Below, one piece after another: positions 1 through 6,224 of a stretch of DNA of 9,529 nucleotides. The position numbers were made by a program, and so were the translations under genes. How positions within the stretch are numbered: the first letter of the stretch is position 1; every line of letters begins with the position of its first letter. Location of the stretch: NCBI GenBank assembly GCA_002363095.1, contig DEWC01000037.1:1-9529 (forward strand). Reading direction: 5' to 3'. The notes below the pieces were generated by a model. The model was not told where the DNA came from and searched no databases. It saw only the letters and a list, made by a program, of their open reading frames with translations. Origin of the DNA: Ruminococcaceae bacterium UBA3220 (lineage in GTDB: Bacteria; Bacillota; Clostridia; Oscillospirales; Acutalibacteraceae).

Positions 1-306
1 GCTGATATATCAAAGTGTGAAGAACCCGAGAGATGGGTGGCAGCGCACTGGAGCGTTGGTAAATCCGTTTCATTTATTTCGGTGCTTCAGCTTGATTCTA
101 TCGACCGTGACGGAATTATTATTGATGTTATGACAACGATGAGCAATTTAAGAGTTCCTCTTAATTCCATAAATGCCACAAGGAATCACGGCAACTGCGT
201 AATAACAATTACCATTAACTGTGAAAGTGTCGGACATCTCAACAGCATAATATCAAAGTTACTCAAAATCGACGGTGTGTTTAGTGTTGAAAGGATAATT
301 AGATGA
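1..306 (+). CDS. relA: Rel/SpoT-family (p)ppGpp synthetase/hydrolase, C-terminal fragment (5' end outside window)
   Basis: The reading frame is open from base 1 to the TGA at 304-306, giving the last 101 residues of a longer protein. The fragment begins ADISKCEEPERWVAAHWSVG, the family's usual Arg-Trp-x-x-x-x-Trp transition into the ACT domain. An ACT fold of about 75 residues follows, with the typical 'D(R)xGIIxDVMTTMSNLRVPL' beta-alpha pattern and a final strand rich in Ile/Val ending in ERIIR. In long Rel enzymes this C-terminal ACT/RRM domain senses the ribosome and amino-acid starvation; the catalytic hydrolase and synthetase domains would lie upstream, outside the window. An internal GTG at 37 is not the start, because homology continues upstream of it. 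The stop overlaps the dtd start (ATGA), and rel followed by dtd is a common Firmicutes arrangement. Identification rests on the ACT domain plus the neighbour; another ACT protein is unlikely. Confidence 0.88.
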   Translation, partial: ADISKCEEPERWVAAHWSVGKSVSFISVLQLDSIDRDGIIIDVMTTMSNLRVPLNSINATRNHGNCVITITINCESVGHLNSIISKLLKIDGVFSVERIIR

Positions 307-770
307 AAACGGTAATACAAAGGGTCTTAAACGCCGATGTCAAGGTTGACGGTAAAACCGTCGGCAGTTGCCAAAACGGTTATATGATTTTGTTTTGTTC
401 TGTCGAAGGCGATACTCGTGAGGACATAGATATTCTTGCCAAAAAGGTCGCTAATCTTCGCATTTTTGAAGACGAAAACGGCAAAATGAATAAATCAATT
501 ATCGATGTCTCCGGTGAGGTTTTATGCATATCTCAGTTTACATTAGCGGCTGATACAAAAAAAGGAAACAGGCCCTCATTTATAAAGGCTATGAATCCTA
601 AAGTAGCTAATGATTATTATAACGATTTTTGCACTAAACTGAAATCAATGGGCATTAACAGGGTAGAAAAGGGAATATTCGGTGCGGATATGCAGGTTTC
701 CCTCATTAACAACGGACCCGTTACAATAATTCTCGATACCGAAATATGGAAGAAAAGTCATGGAAATTAA
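303..770 (+). CDS. dtd: D-aminoacyl-tRNA deacylase
   Basis: This is a full-length 155-residue protein, close to the usual 145-150 of bacterial DTD. DTD removes D-amino acids (and Gly mischarged on tRNA-Ala) from tRNA in the cytoplasm by RNA-assisted catalysis, as a dimer. Both signature motifs are visible: SQFTL at residues 77-81 and NGPVT at 137-141, which carries the cross-subunit Gly-cisPro element. The N-terminus MKTVIQRVLNADVKVDG is typical of the family. The ATG at 303 overlaps the rel stop by four bases. An AAAGGA ribosome binding site (290-295) inside rel sits 7 nt upstream and supports this start. The 3' end overlaps the next gene by 11 bases. The layout implies cotranscription and translational coupling with rel. 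Confidence 0.97.
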   Translation: MKTVIQRVLNADVKVDGKTVGSCQNGYMILFCSVEGDTREDIDILAKKVANLRIFEDENGKMNKSIIDVSGEVLCISQFTLAADTKKGNRPSFIKAMNPKVANDYYNDFCTKLKSMGINRVEKGIFGADMQVSLINNGPVTIILDTEIWKKSHGN

Positions 771-1386
771 GACTGTTAAACTTGGAATAATCAACGAAAA
801 CTGTTATCTTATTTCTTCAAATTCGGGCGCGGTTGTTATTGACCCCGGATATTATTCCGATGAAATATCTGATTTTTTAAAATTAAACTGCCAAAAAGAA
901 CGCCTTATTTTGATTACTCATTGCCATTTTGATCACATAGGAGCGGTCAAAAAACTTTCTGAAGAGCATGGAGTAAAGGTTGGAATCGGGAGATTAGACT
1001 CTGCCGGTTTATCCGATCCCGGCTTAAATCTTTCTCACTCATTCAGGATTTTTTCCGAACCTTTTGAGGCCGATATTCTTTTTGATGATAATGAGGAAAT
1101 TGAGGTAGGCGATTTGAAAATCAGGGTGATATTTACGCCCGGACATACAAAGGGAAGCGTATGTTATTTAATCGGCGATTCTCTTTTCAGCGGTGATACG
1201 CTGTTTTTTGAATCGTACGGAAGGACTGATTTTCCGGGCGGAAACGGTGAAAAAATGCGGGAATCTTTTTATCGCCTTACAACGACACTTTCAAAGAGCG
1301 TTACGGTCTATCCTGGTCATGATAAAACAACGACAATCGGTCATGAAATTGATTTCAATCCGATAGGGTATATGAGTATCTTATGA
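760..1386 (+). CDS. MBL-fold metallo-hydrolase, glyoxalase II-like
   Basis: This 208-residue cytosolic hydrolase belongs to the metallo-beta-lactamase fold. The dinuclear metal site is intact: T-H-C-H-F-D-H at residues 53-59 supplies His54, His56, Asp58 and His59. His129 lies in PGHT (127-130), Asp146 in SGDTLF (144-149), and His187 in YPGH (184-187). The GRTDFPGG segment (154-161) is typical of the short glyoxalase II-like/YcbL group. The protein is shorter than classical hydroxyacylglutathione hydrolase and lacks its C-terminal helical substrate-binding domain, so the true thioester or other substrate cannot be read from sequence. The ATG at 760 has a GGAAG site at 748-752 and overlaps dtd by 11 bases; the stop overlaps hemZ by ATGA. 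A gene of this type between dtd and hemZ is a recurring clostridial arrangement, from general knowledge. Confidence 0.93.
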   Translation: MEIKTVKLGIINENCYLISSNSGAVVIDPGYYSDEISDFLKLNCQKERLILITHCHFDHIGAVKKLSEEHGVKVGIGRLDSAGLSDPGLNLSHSFRIFSEPFEADILFDDNEEIEVGDLKIRVIFTPGHTKGSVCYLIGDSLFSGDTLFFESYGRTDFPGGNGEKMRESFYRLTTTLSKSVTVYPGHDKTTTIGHEIDFNPIGYMSIL

Positions 1387-2867
1387 TTATTTGCAATTAC
1401 GGTAACAAATTTAATTACGAACTTGAAAAACTTACAAGACTTTTTATGCCGTTTGAGCGCATCGATGTAGTTAACGGTGATGTAGAGTCCGATAAAAAAG
1501 CAATCACAAAAACTGATTTTTACGACGATTATTGCTTTGTCTTTGTATGTGTGGCGATAGGTGATAAAAAGGCGGAGAAATCACTGACAGTATGCAAATG
1601 CAATGATTTTGATAAGACTGTAGAACTGAAACTTGCAGGTTGTCTGTATGATTGCCTCGCCGAGATATTTGATTATAAACCGTGCTGGGGGATTTTGACC
1701 GGCATAAGGCCGGCACACCTTTATCTGAAAAAACTCAATGAGTCTGGACTATCTGCCGCCAACTCGTATTTTACCGATGTTTTAAGGGTTTCTCCTGATA
1801 AACTTTCGCTGCTATCGGATACCGCCATAAGTGAGCAAAGAATTATTGGTCTTTCAAAATCAAACTCTTTCAGCCTTTATATTTCAATTCCTTTTTGCCC
1901 GACGAGGTGCTCATATTGTTCCTTTGTTTCGCATTCTATTGAAAAAGCGTCCGATATTATTCCGGAATATATTGACCGTCTGTTTGCAGAAATCACAGCA
2001 ACTGCAAAAATTACATCTGACCTGAACCTTAATTTAGAAACGGTTTATATCGGCGGCGGAACGCCCACATCACTTTCTGCAGAACAGCTGGAAAAATTGC
2101 TGAGGGTTATAGATAACAATTTTGATATGAAAAACATACGGGAATATACGGTCGAGGCCGGTCGGCCGGACACCGTTACGCCTTCAAAGCTAAGTGTTCT
2201 TAAAGCCCACAATGTAACAAGAATTAGTATCAATCCTCAAACACTTAATGATAATGTTTTAAACATAATCGGCAGACGACATACGGCAGACGATTTTTTC
2301 AATGCCTTTTTTATGGCACGAAAAATGGGATTTGATAACATTAACACCGATATTATTGCCGGTTTACCGGGCGATGATTATCATTCCTTCAAAGAAACCA
2401 TCGATAAAATTATTAAGCTGTCTCCCGAGGCCGTTACGGTTCATTCGTTATCTATGAAGCGTTCGTCGAAGTTAACATTAAATGGCTTTGAGCCTTTAAT
2501 AAAAGAAGGAGAGACGGCTTCTGAAATGGTTAACTACGCAAGAGAACTTCTGAGTAATCACGGAATTTTGCCATACTATATGTACAGACAAAGTAAAACG
2601 GTAGGCAATCTTGAAAATGTAGGGTACGCGAAGAAGGAGTTTGAAGGCTTATATAATGTTTATATTATGGATGAAACCCACTCGATTTTAGCCTGCGGAG
2701 CATCTGCTGTTACAAAACTTAAAAATCAGGATACCGGTCATATTGCGCGCATATTTAACTTTAAGTATCCATACGAATATATAAACAGGTTTGATGAACA
2801 GTTAAGGAGAAAACAGGAGATATATTCTTTTTACGGAACTTGTAATGAAAACAAAGTTATGTTATAA
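1383..2867 (+). CDS. hemZ: Radical-SAM coproporphyrinogen III dehydrogenase-like protein HemZ
   Basis: At 494 residues this matches B. subtilis HemZ (about 500) and is longer than HemN/HemW. The radical-SAM [4Fe-4S] motif C-x3-C-x2-C is at Cys172, Cys176 and Cys179 within IPFCPTRCSYCSF. GGGTPT at 224-229 and VEAGRPDT at 257-264 are SAM-binding and family elements. About 160 residues precede the radical-SAM core and include GILTGIRPAHLYLK (103-116), a feature of HemZ rather than HemN. PYYMYRQ (397-403) near the C-terminus is also HemZ-like. The family is assigned to oxygen-independent coproporphyrinogen III decarboxylation, but HemZ function is less well proven than HemN, and no other haem gene lies here. 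The ATG overlaps the previous stop (ATGA); AGGG at 1365-1368 is distant, so coupled translation is likely. The last codons overlap the promoter of the next unit. Confidence 0.94.
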   Translation: MIICNYGNKFNYELEKLTRLFMPFERIDVVNGDVESDKKAITKTDFYDDYCFVFVCVAIGDKKAEKSLTVCKCNDFDKTVELKLAGCLYDCLAEIFDYKPCWGILTGIRPAHLYLKKLNESGLSAANSYFTDVLRVSPDKLSLLSDTAISEQRIIGLSKSNSFSLYISIPFCPTRCSYCSFVSHSIEKASDIIPEYIDRLFAEITATAKITSDLNLNLETVYIGGGTPTSLSAEQLEKLLRVIDNNFDMKNIREYTVEAGRPDTVTPSKLSVLKAHNVTRISINPQTLNDNVLNIIGRRHTADDFFNAFFMARKMGFDNINTDIIAGLPGDDYHSFKETIDKIIKLSPEAVTVHSLSMKRSSKLTLNGFEPLIKEGETASEMVNYARELLSNHGILPYYMYRQSKTVGNLENVGYAKKEFEGLYNVYIMDETHSILACGASAVTKLKNQDTGHIARIFNFKYPYEYINRFDEQLRRKQEIYSFYGTCNENKVML

Positions 2868-2868
2868 T
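2840..2868 (+). promoter_or_regulatory. Sigma-A-type extended -10 promoter at the end of hemZ
   Basis: A -35 element TTGTAA (2840-2845, 4 of 6 consensus) is followed by an exactly 17-bp spacer and a perfect TATAAT -10 (2863-2868). TG at 2860-2861 forms an extended -10 (TGTTATAAT). Transcription would start near 2875, only about 10 bases before the ribosome binding site of the zinc-ribbon gene. The -10 hexamer contains the hemZ stop codon (TAA 2865-2867). The match is seen directly; activity is inferred. Confidence 0.72.
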
Positions 2869-2884
2869 ACTCTCATAAAATTTT

Positions 2885-2890
2885 GGAGGT
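2885..2890 (+). promoter_or_regulatory. Ribosome binding site that fixes the zinc-ribbon gene start
   Basis: GGAGGT lies 7 nt upstream of the ATG at 2898. It rules out the in-frame TTG at 2883, which would place the site inside the coding region. Confidence 0.85.
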
Positions 2891-2897
2891 CTCTGTT

Positions 2898-3284
2898 ATG
2901 GAAAAGAAATTTTTTGATAATGCTTTTGATAAAGCAAAAAACGCTTTTGAAATCGCTTACAAGAAAACGGGCGAAATTGTGAGTCTTGAAAAACTCAGAT
3001 TTAATCTCAGCAGCCTTAAAACAAATCGAAATAAACTCTATGCAGCTCTTGGTAAGGAGTATTATTTTAGATTCAAGAATTCAGAGTCGTTGCCCGACAA
3101 TGAAAAAAATATATTTGACCGTATTTCAGAATTGAATGAAAAGATTGAAGAAATTACAAACGAAATCAATTATGCAAAATCCAAAAGAATTTGCCCGAAG
3201 TGCGGTGCCGCAATTGATGAAAGATCTATTTTCTGTAATTACTGCGGCGAGAGGATAACATTTGACTTTGATGATGAAGAATAA
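2898..3284 (+). CDS. Small helical protein with C-terminal double-CxxC zinc ribbon, function unknown
   Basis: The protein has 128 residues from the ATG at 2898, chosen because GGAGGT is at 2885-2890. Residues 1-95 are highly charged and look helical, with a probable coiled coil around 75-95 (ISELNEKIEEITNEIN). Residues 99-117 form a zinc ribbon: C99-P-K-C102-G and C113-N-Y-C116-G, spaced 10 residues apart, as in the zinc-ribbon domains common at one end of Firmicutes proteins. The tail is acidic (DFDDEE). There is no signal peptide or membrane segment, so it is probably cytoplasmic. It is the first gene behind a strong promoter, overlaps the nucleosidase gene, and may be coregulated with it and the flippase. 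I do not recognise a specific family or function; the ribbon could bind protein, nucleic acid or simply stabilise the fold. Confidence 0.85.
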   Translation: MEKKFFDNAFDKAKNAFEIAYKKTGEIVSLEKLRFNLSSLKTNRNKLYAALGKEYYFRFKNSESLPDNEKNIFDRISELNEKIEEITNEINYAKSKRICPKCGAAIDERSIFCNYCGERITFDFDDEE

Positions 3285-3963
3285 GTATAAAAGAGTCGGT
3301 GTTGTTGTCGCCGACGATATGGAATATAAACCTTTGTTTGATTTTTTCATCAAACAGGGCGGGCGTGAACGCTTGCTTTTTTCTCGGAAATGCATTGATT
3401 TCACCCTCAACAAAACCGAATTCACTGCAGTATTTTGCGGGATCGGCAAGGTAAACGCCGCAGCATTAACCGCCGCTCTTATTTCGGAGGGGTGTGATTG
3501 CATAATGAACTACGGCCTTTCCGGCGGACTTAAAGAGGGAGGGATAGGCGGATTTGTTGTCCCCGACAGGTTTGTCGAGCATGACTTTGACCTCACTCCT
3601 CTCGGTTATAAAATTTGCGAAAAACCTTTTCAGGAATATATATACAGAGCAGATGAAAGCGTTATAAAGATACTCCTTGATTTATTTCCGAACGCATTGT
3701 GCGGTACTGCAGTATGCGGCGATAGATTTATAACAAAGAAAGAGGATGTCGATTTTTTTGTCGGACAGTTTGATGCTGTTTCGTGTGATATGGAAACCGC
3801 CGCTATTGCTTCTGTGTGCGATATGACAAACACGCCTTTTTTCTGTCTTCGTCGTATATCCGACGGTGCTGACGAAAATGTTCAAAGTTACCTGGATATG
3901 AACATTAACAGCGGCGATATATTATTTGATAATTTCTACAGAATAATGAATTATATATCATAA
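3271..3963 (+). CDS. mtnN: 5'-methylthioadenosine/S-adenosylhomocysteine nucleosidase-like protein
   Basis: This cytosolic phosphorylase-superfamily enzyme (230 residues from 3271) is expected to hydrolyse MTA/SAH to adenine plus methylthioribose or S-ribosylhomocysteine. By alignment from memory, the three catalytic residues of E. coli MTAN (Glu12, Glu174, Asp197) have matching positions: Glu18 in VGVVVADDMEYK, Glu175 in CDMETAAIA, and Asp198 in RRISDGADE. CGIGKVNAA (56-64), NYGLSGGL (80-87) and HDFDLTPLGY (104-113) also fit. The Tyr/Leu-rich variations leave room for a different nucleoside substrate, such as a futalosine-type compound. The start is uncertain. ATGs are at 3271 and 3274, but the only purine-rich site, AGAGGA at 3250-3255, is best spaced for an in-frame TTG at 3262. 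All three overlap the zinc-ribbon gene, implying coupled translation. Confidence 0.85.
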   Translation: MMKNKYKRVGVVVADDMEYKPLFDFFIKQGGRERLLFSRKCIDFTLNKTEFTAVFCGIGKVNAAALTAALISEGCDCIMNYGLSGGLKEGGIGGFVVPDRFVEHDFDLTPLGYKICEKPFQEYIYRADESVIKILLDLFPNALCGTAVCGDRFITKKEDVDFFVGQFDAVSCDMETAAIASVCDMTNTPFFCLRRISDGADENVQSYLDMNINSGDILFDNFYRIMNYIS

Positions 3964-3975
3964 TTGGGGTTTTGT

Positions 3976-5733
3976 ATGAGTTCAGACATCAAGAAACAAC
4001 AGTCTTTTTTACACGGCTCTGTAATTCTCATTGCTGCGACGGTCATAGCAAAAATAATCGGCGCTGTTTATCGGATACCTCTTACTAATTTGCTCGATTC
4101 CGACGGTATGGGGTATTATTCAACAGCCTACGATTTATATGTTCCTATGTACTCTATAGCAATGGCAGGACTGCCTATTGCTATTTCGAGAATGGTTGCT
4201 GAGTATGTTACAAAAAGCCGATATAAAGATGTTACCAAAACATTACACGCGGCACAGGTTATATTCCTTGTAACCGGTAGTGTTGCTTTTGCACTTTTAA
4301 TTCTATTGGCTTTTTTGTCAACCGGAAGACTGACCTTCAGCATTTTCGGTTATAATGTCGGCAGTTTTTTTGAATCCTTTAACAGTAACACCTTAATTCC
4401 GATACTTGCTATTGCTCCGTCAATACTGTTCTGTTGTCTTATGTCGGCTTACAGAGGATATTTCGAGGGGCTCGGCAATATGACTCCTACCGGTGTTAGT
4501 GAGGTTATTGAGGCTTCGGGAAAACTTCTGTTTGGATATACTCTTGCGCTTTTTGTTTTAAAAACAACCGGCAACACCTTTTATGCTGCCGCAGGTGCCT
4601 TAATCGGCGTAACAATAGGCGAAGTTTTTTGCACACTCTATTTGTTTATCTTTTATAAACGAACGAGATGGAAATATATTACCCGGGAGGAATATGATAA
4701 TTCCCCTGAGCCCGGCAAGCTTAAAAAGTATATATACGCAATTATTCTGATAGCCATTCCTATAGTATTAGGTTCGCTTGTAAATCATATTACGAGCCTT
4801 ATTGATGTTGTTATGGTACAAAAACAGTTGGCTAACGGTATTCGCAAAGCTCCCGAAATTTTTGAGACGAACTATGCCGTATATATCAAAGATATGGCGG
4901 AAAAATACGCTAAGGAGAATAAGGAATTTTCCTTATTAAGTGATTTGCCGGTTTCTTTGTACGGATGTCATCGCGGTTTTGCGTTTTCGATTTACAACCT
5001 TATTCCTGTTTTGACTTCCACTCTCGGTGTAAGCGCAATTCCCGTCCTGGCGCGCGCTTGGACTCTTAAAGATAAAAAAGCAGTTCGCGCTAATATTCAA
5101 ACAATGCTCAGAACTGTGGCTATCATCGCCATTCCTTGCGGTTTTGGAATTATTGCTTTGGCAAAACCGATACTTTCTTTACTCTACAGCAGTAAATCCG
5201 CAATCGATATTGCGGCGCCGAATCTTCAAATTTTGGGATTATGCGCTATTTTCGCCGGTATCAATGCGCCGCTTGTCAATATGTTGCAGGCAATAGGGAA
5301 GGTGAGCATTCCGCTGAAGAATATTGCCATTGGCGCCGTACTTAAAATTGTATGCAACTTCATTCTTGTCGGAGTTCCTGAAATAAATATTCACGGTGTT
5401 CCGGTTGGCACAACCGTTTGTTATGCGTTTATTTGCATTGCAAATCTTTTTGCGTTGGCGAAGTATTCAAATGTTCGTGTAGATTATTATTCGACCTTGA
5501 TAAAACCTCTTTTTGCCGGAATCGGTTGCGGAGTTGTCGCATATTCTGTCAATTATGTTCTTAGAGGTACTTTGCCTGAAAGACTGATAACGGTTGCTTC
5601 AATAGCCGTTGCCGGACTGTGTTATCTTGCTCTTCTCGCTCTATTCAATATTATTAAAGAAGAGGATGTCTTGACCCTTCCGATGGGCGAAAAGATATGC
5701 ATTATCCTTAAAAAGTTTAAAATTGTGCGTTGA
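3976..5733 (+). CDS. SpoVB/YabM-family polysaccharide (lipid-linked precursor) flippase
   Basis: A 585-residue polytopic membrane protein of the MOP/MATE superfamily that includes SpoVB, YabM and MurJ. It has a dozen or more hydrophobic helices across its length. The N-terminal FLHGSVILIAATVIAKIIG and the GYFEGLGNMTPTGVSEVIEA segment (about 161-180) are strongly SpoVB-like. Members move lipid-linked sugar precursors across the membrane for peptidoglycan or spore cortex. The ATG at 3976 is chosen over the TTG at 3964 because GGGG (3966-3969) lies 6 nt upstream of the ATG. SpoVB is about 518 residues; the extra length here is largely a hydrophilic, Lys/Glu-rich stretch around 285-326 between membrane helices. 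Lying upstream of hup-rqcP-yabP-yabQ-divIC matches the position of yabM in B. subtilis, suggesting a cell-wall or sporulation role. Whether it is the SpoVB orthologue or a YabM-type paralogue is not decided by sequence. Confidence 0.9.
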   Translation: MSSDIKKQQSFLHGSVILIAATVIAKIIGAVYRIPLTNLLDSDGMGYYSTAYDLYVPMYSIAMAGLPIAISRMVAEYVTKSRYKDVTKTLHAAQVIFLVTGSVAFALLILLAFLSTGRLTFSIFGYNVGSFFESFNSNTLIPILAIAPSILFCCLMSAYRGYFEGLGNMTPTGVSEVIEASGKLLFGYTLALFVLKTTGNTFYAAAGALIGVTIGEVFCTLYLFIFYKRTRWKYITREEYDNSPEPGKLKKYIYAIILIAIPIVLGSLVNHITSLIDVVMVQKQLANGIRKAPEIFETNYAVYIKDMAEKYAKENKEFSLLSDLPVSLYGCHRGFAFSIYNLIPVLTSTLGVSAIPVLARAWTLKDKKAVRANIQTMLRTVAIIAIPCGFGIIALAKPILSLLYSSKSAIDIAAPNLQILGLCAIFAGINAPLVNMLQAIGKVSIPLKNIAIGAVLKIVCNFILVGVPEINIHGVPVGTTVCYAFICIANLFALAKYSNVRVDYYSTLIKPLFAGIGCGVVAYSVNYVLRGTLPERLITVASIAVAGLCYLALLALFNIIKEEDVLTLPMGEKICIILKKFKIVR

Positions 5734-5740
5734 ATGGCGT

Positions 5741-5818
5741 AAAAATTCAAATTTTTTGTAAAAAATAGCAAAAAAATTCGAAATTACTATTGATTTTTAC
5801 ACTAAAATATGGTAAAAA
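5741..5818 (+). other. Helically phased A/T tracts upstream of hup (predicted curved DNA)
   Basis: Eight short A or T runs occur at 5741-5745, 5749-5757, 5760-5765, 5770-5776, 5781-5785, 5793-5798, 5804-5807 and 5814-5818. Their centres are about 10, 9.5, 10.5, 10, 13, 9.5 and 10.5 bp apart, close to one helical turn. Phased A-tracts bend DNA and, upstream of a -35, act as UP elements. This is most of the 150-bp gap 5734-5883, which also holds the putative hup promoter and a leader hairpin. I see no small gene there. Confidence 0.7.
5790..5818 (+). promoter_or_regulatory. Probable hup promoter
   Basis: TTGATT (5790-5795, 4 of 6) is separated by 17 bp from TAAAAA (5813-5818, 4 of 6), with TG at 5810-5811 in the extended -10 position. 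Phased A-tracts lie directly upstream. The predicted start near 5825 gives a leader of about 58 nt. Each hexamer is individually weak, and TTTACA at 5796-5801 with a shorter spacer is an alternative. Confidence 0.42.
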
Positions 5819-5843
5819 TAATGAAGGGACTAAAAACCCGATG

Positions 5844-5859
5844 ACTTTGTTCACAAAGT
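5844..5859 (+). promoter_or_regulatory. Small stem-loop in the hup leader
   Basis: ACTTTG (5844-5849) pairs perfectly with CAAAGT (5854-5859) around a TTCA loop, ending 9 nt before the AGGAGGT site at 5869-5875. There is no U-tract, so it is not a terminator. It could stabilise the 5' end of the mRNA or keep the ribosome site open; its function is unproven. Confidence 0.5.
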
Positions 5860-5883
5860 AAATTTAACAGGAGGTTCAATAAA

Positions 5884-6156
5884 ATGAACAAAACAGAATT
5901 AGTTGCAAAGGTTGCCGATAAGGCAGGTATTTCTAAGAAGGATGCTGACAGCGCTGTTTCAGCAGTGTTTGATTCTATCATTGCTGAACTTAAAGCCGGC
6001 AAGAAAGTTGCTCTTATCGGTTTCGGTACTTTTGAAGTTCGCAAGCGCGCAGCAAGAAACGGTCTTAATCCCAAAACTAAAGAAGCCATCAAGATTCCGG
6101 CTTCTAAAGCACCGGCATTCAAGGCCGGCAAAGCATTTAAGGATGCTGTTAAATAA
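5884..6156 (+). CDS. hup: HU family DNA-binding protein
   Basis: A 90-residue histone-like protein of exactly the usual HU length, acting as a dimer that bends and compacts nucleoid DNA. The start MNKTELVAKVADKAGISKKDA is classical. The HU signature GFGTFEVRKRAARNGLNPKT occupies 46-65, with the intercalating Pro63 at the tip of the DNA-binding arm and RNG-NP preceding it. After the arm tip, the usual Gly of NPxTGE is Lys (NPKTKE), a modest variation. A near-perfect AGGAGGT site (5869-5875) lies 8 nt upstream of the ATG, consistent with high expression. The gene has its own leader and its own terminator (6173-6205), so it probably forms a monocistronic, abundant transcript. HU genes sit next to rqcP in many Clostridia. 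HU rather than IHF follows from the taxonomic context. Confidence 0.97.
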   Translation: MNKTELVAKVADKAGISKKDADSAVSAVFDSIIAELKAGKKVALIGFGTFEVRKRAARNGLNPKTKEAIKIPASKAPAFKAGKAFKDAVK

Positions 6157-6172
6157 TTAGTTTTATGAGTTT

Positions 6173-6205
6173 GCCGCCTGCTTAATATCAGGCGGCTTCT
6201 TTTTA
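6173..6205 (+). terminator. Rho-independent terminator after hup
   Basis: GCCGCCTG (6173-6180) pairs perfectly with CAGGCGGC (6189-6196) across an 8-nt loop, followed by TTCTTTTT (6197-6204). It lies 17 nt after the hup stop and about 15 nt before rqcP, so rqcP would need either readthrough or a promoter within or above hup. Confidence 0.93.
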
Positions 6206-6218
6206 CAAATTGAGAAAC

Positions 6219-6224
6219 AGGTGA
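6219..6224 (+). promoter_or_regulatory. rqcP: Shine-Dalgarno-like AGGTGA overlapping the annotated rqcP start
   Basis: AGGTGA is a strong match to the anti-SD sequence but overlaps the GTG start at 6221. It is correctly spaced (5 nt) only for the codon ATC at 6230, which would give the consensus RqcP N-terminus (M)RLDKFLK. The GTG itself has only GAGAAA (6212-6217) upstream. Confidence 0.45.

Noticed and set aside
2156..2172. GC-rich near-palindrome (GGCCGGTCGGCC) in hemZ
   Set aside because: It is inside a conserved coding motif (EAGRPD) and has no U-tract or partner; chance codon use.
3126..3503. A 125-codon open frame on the - strand across the zinc-ribbon/nucleosidase junction
   Set aside because: It crosses two well-supported + strand genes, has no family resemblance, and is expected by chance in this codon pattern.
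3916..3945. A sigma-E-like promoter (GATATATT followed by TCTACAGAAT) ahead of the flippase
   Set aside because: The -10 part matches the CATACAnT consensus poorly and the region is simply AT-rich coding sequence; not strong enough to list.
5741..5757. AAAAATTCAAATTTTT as a terminator after the flippase gene
   Set aside because: The stem is A-T only and too weak; the phased A-tract explanation fits better.
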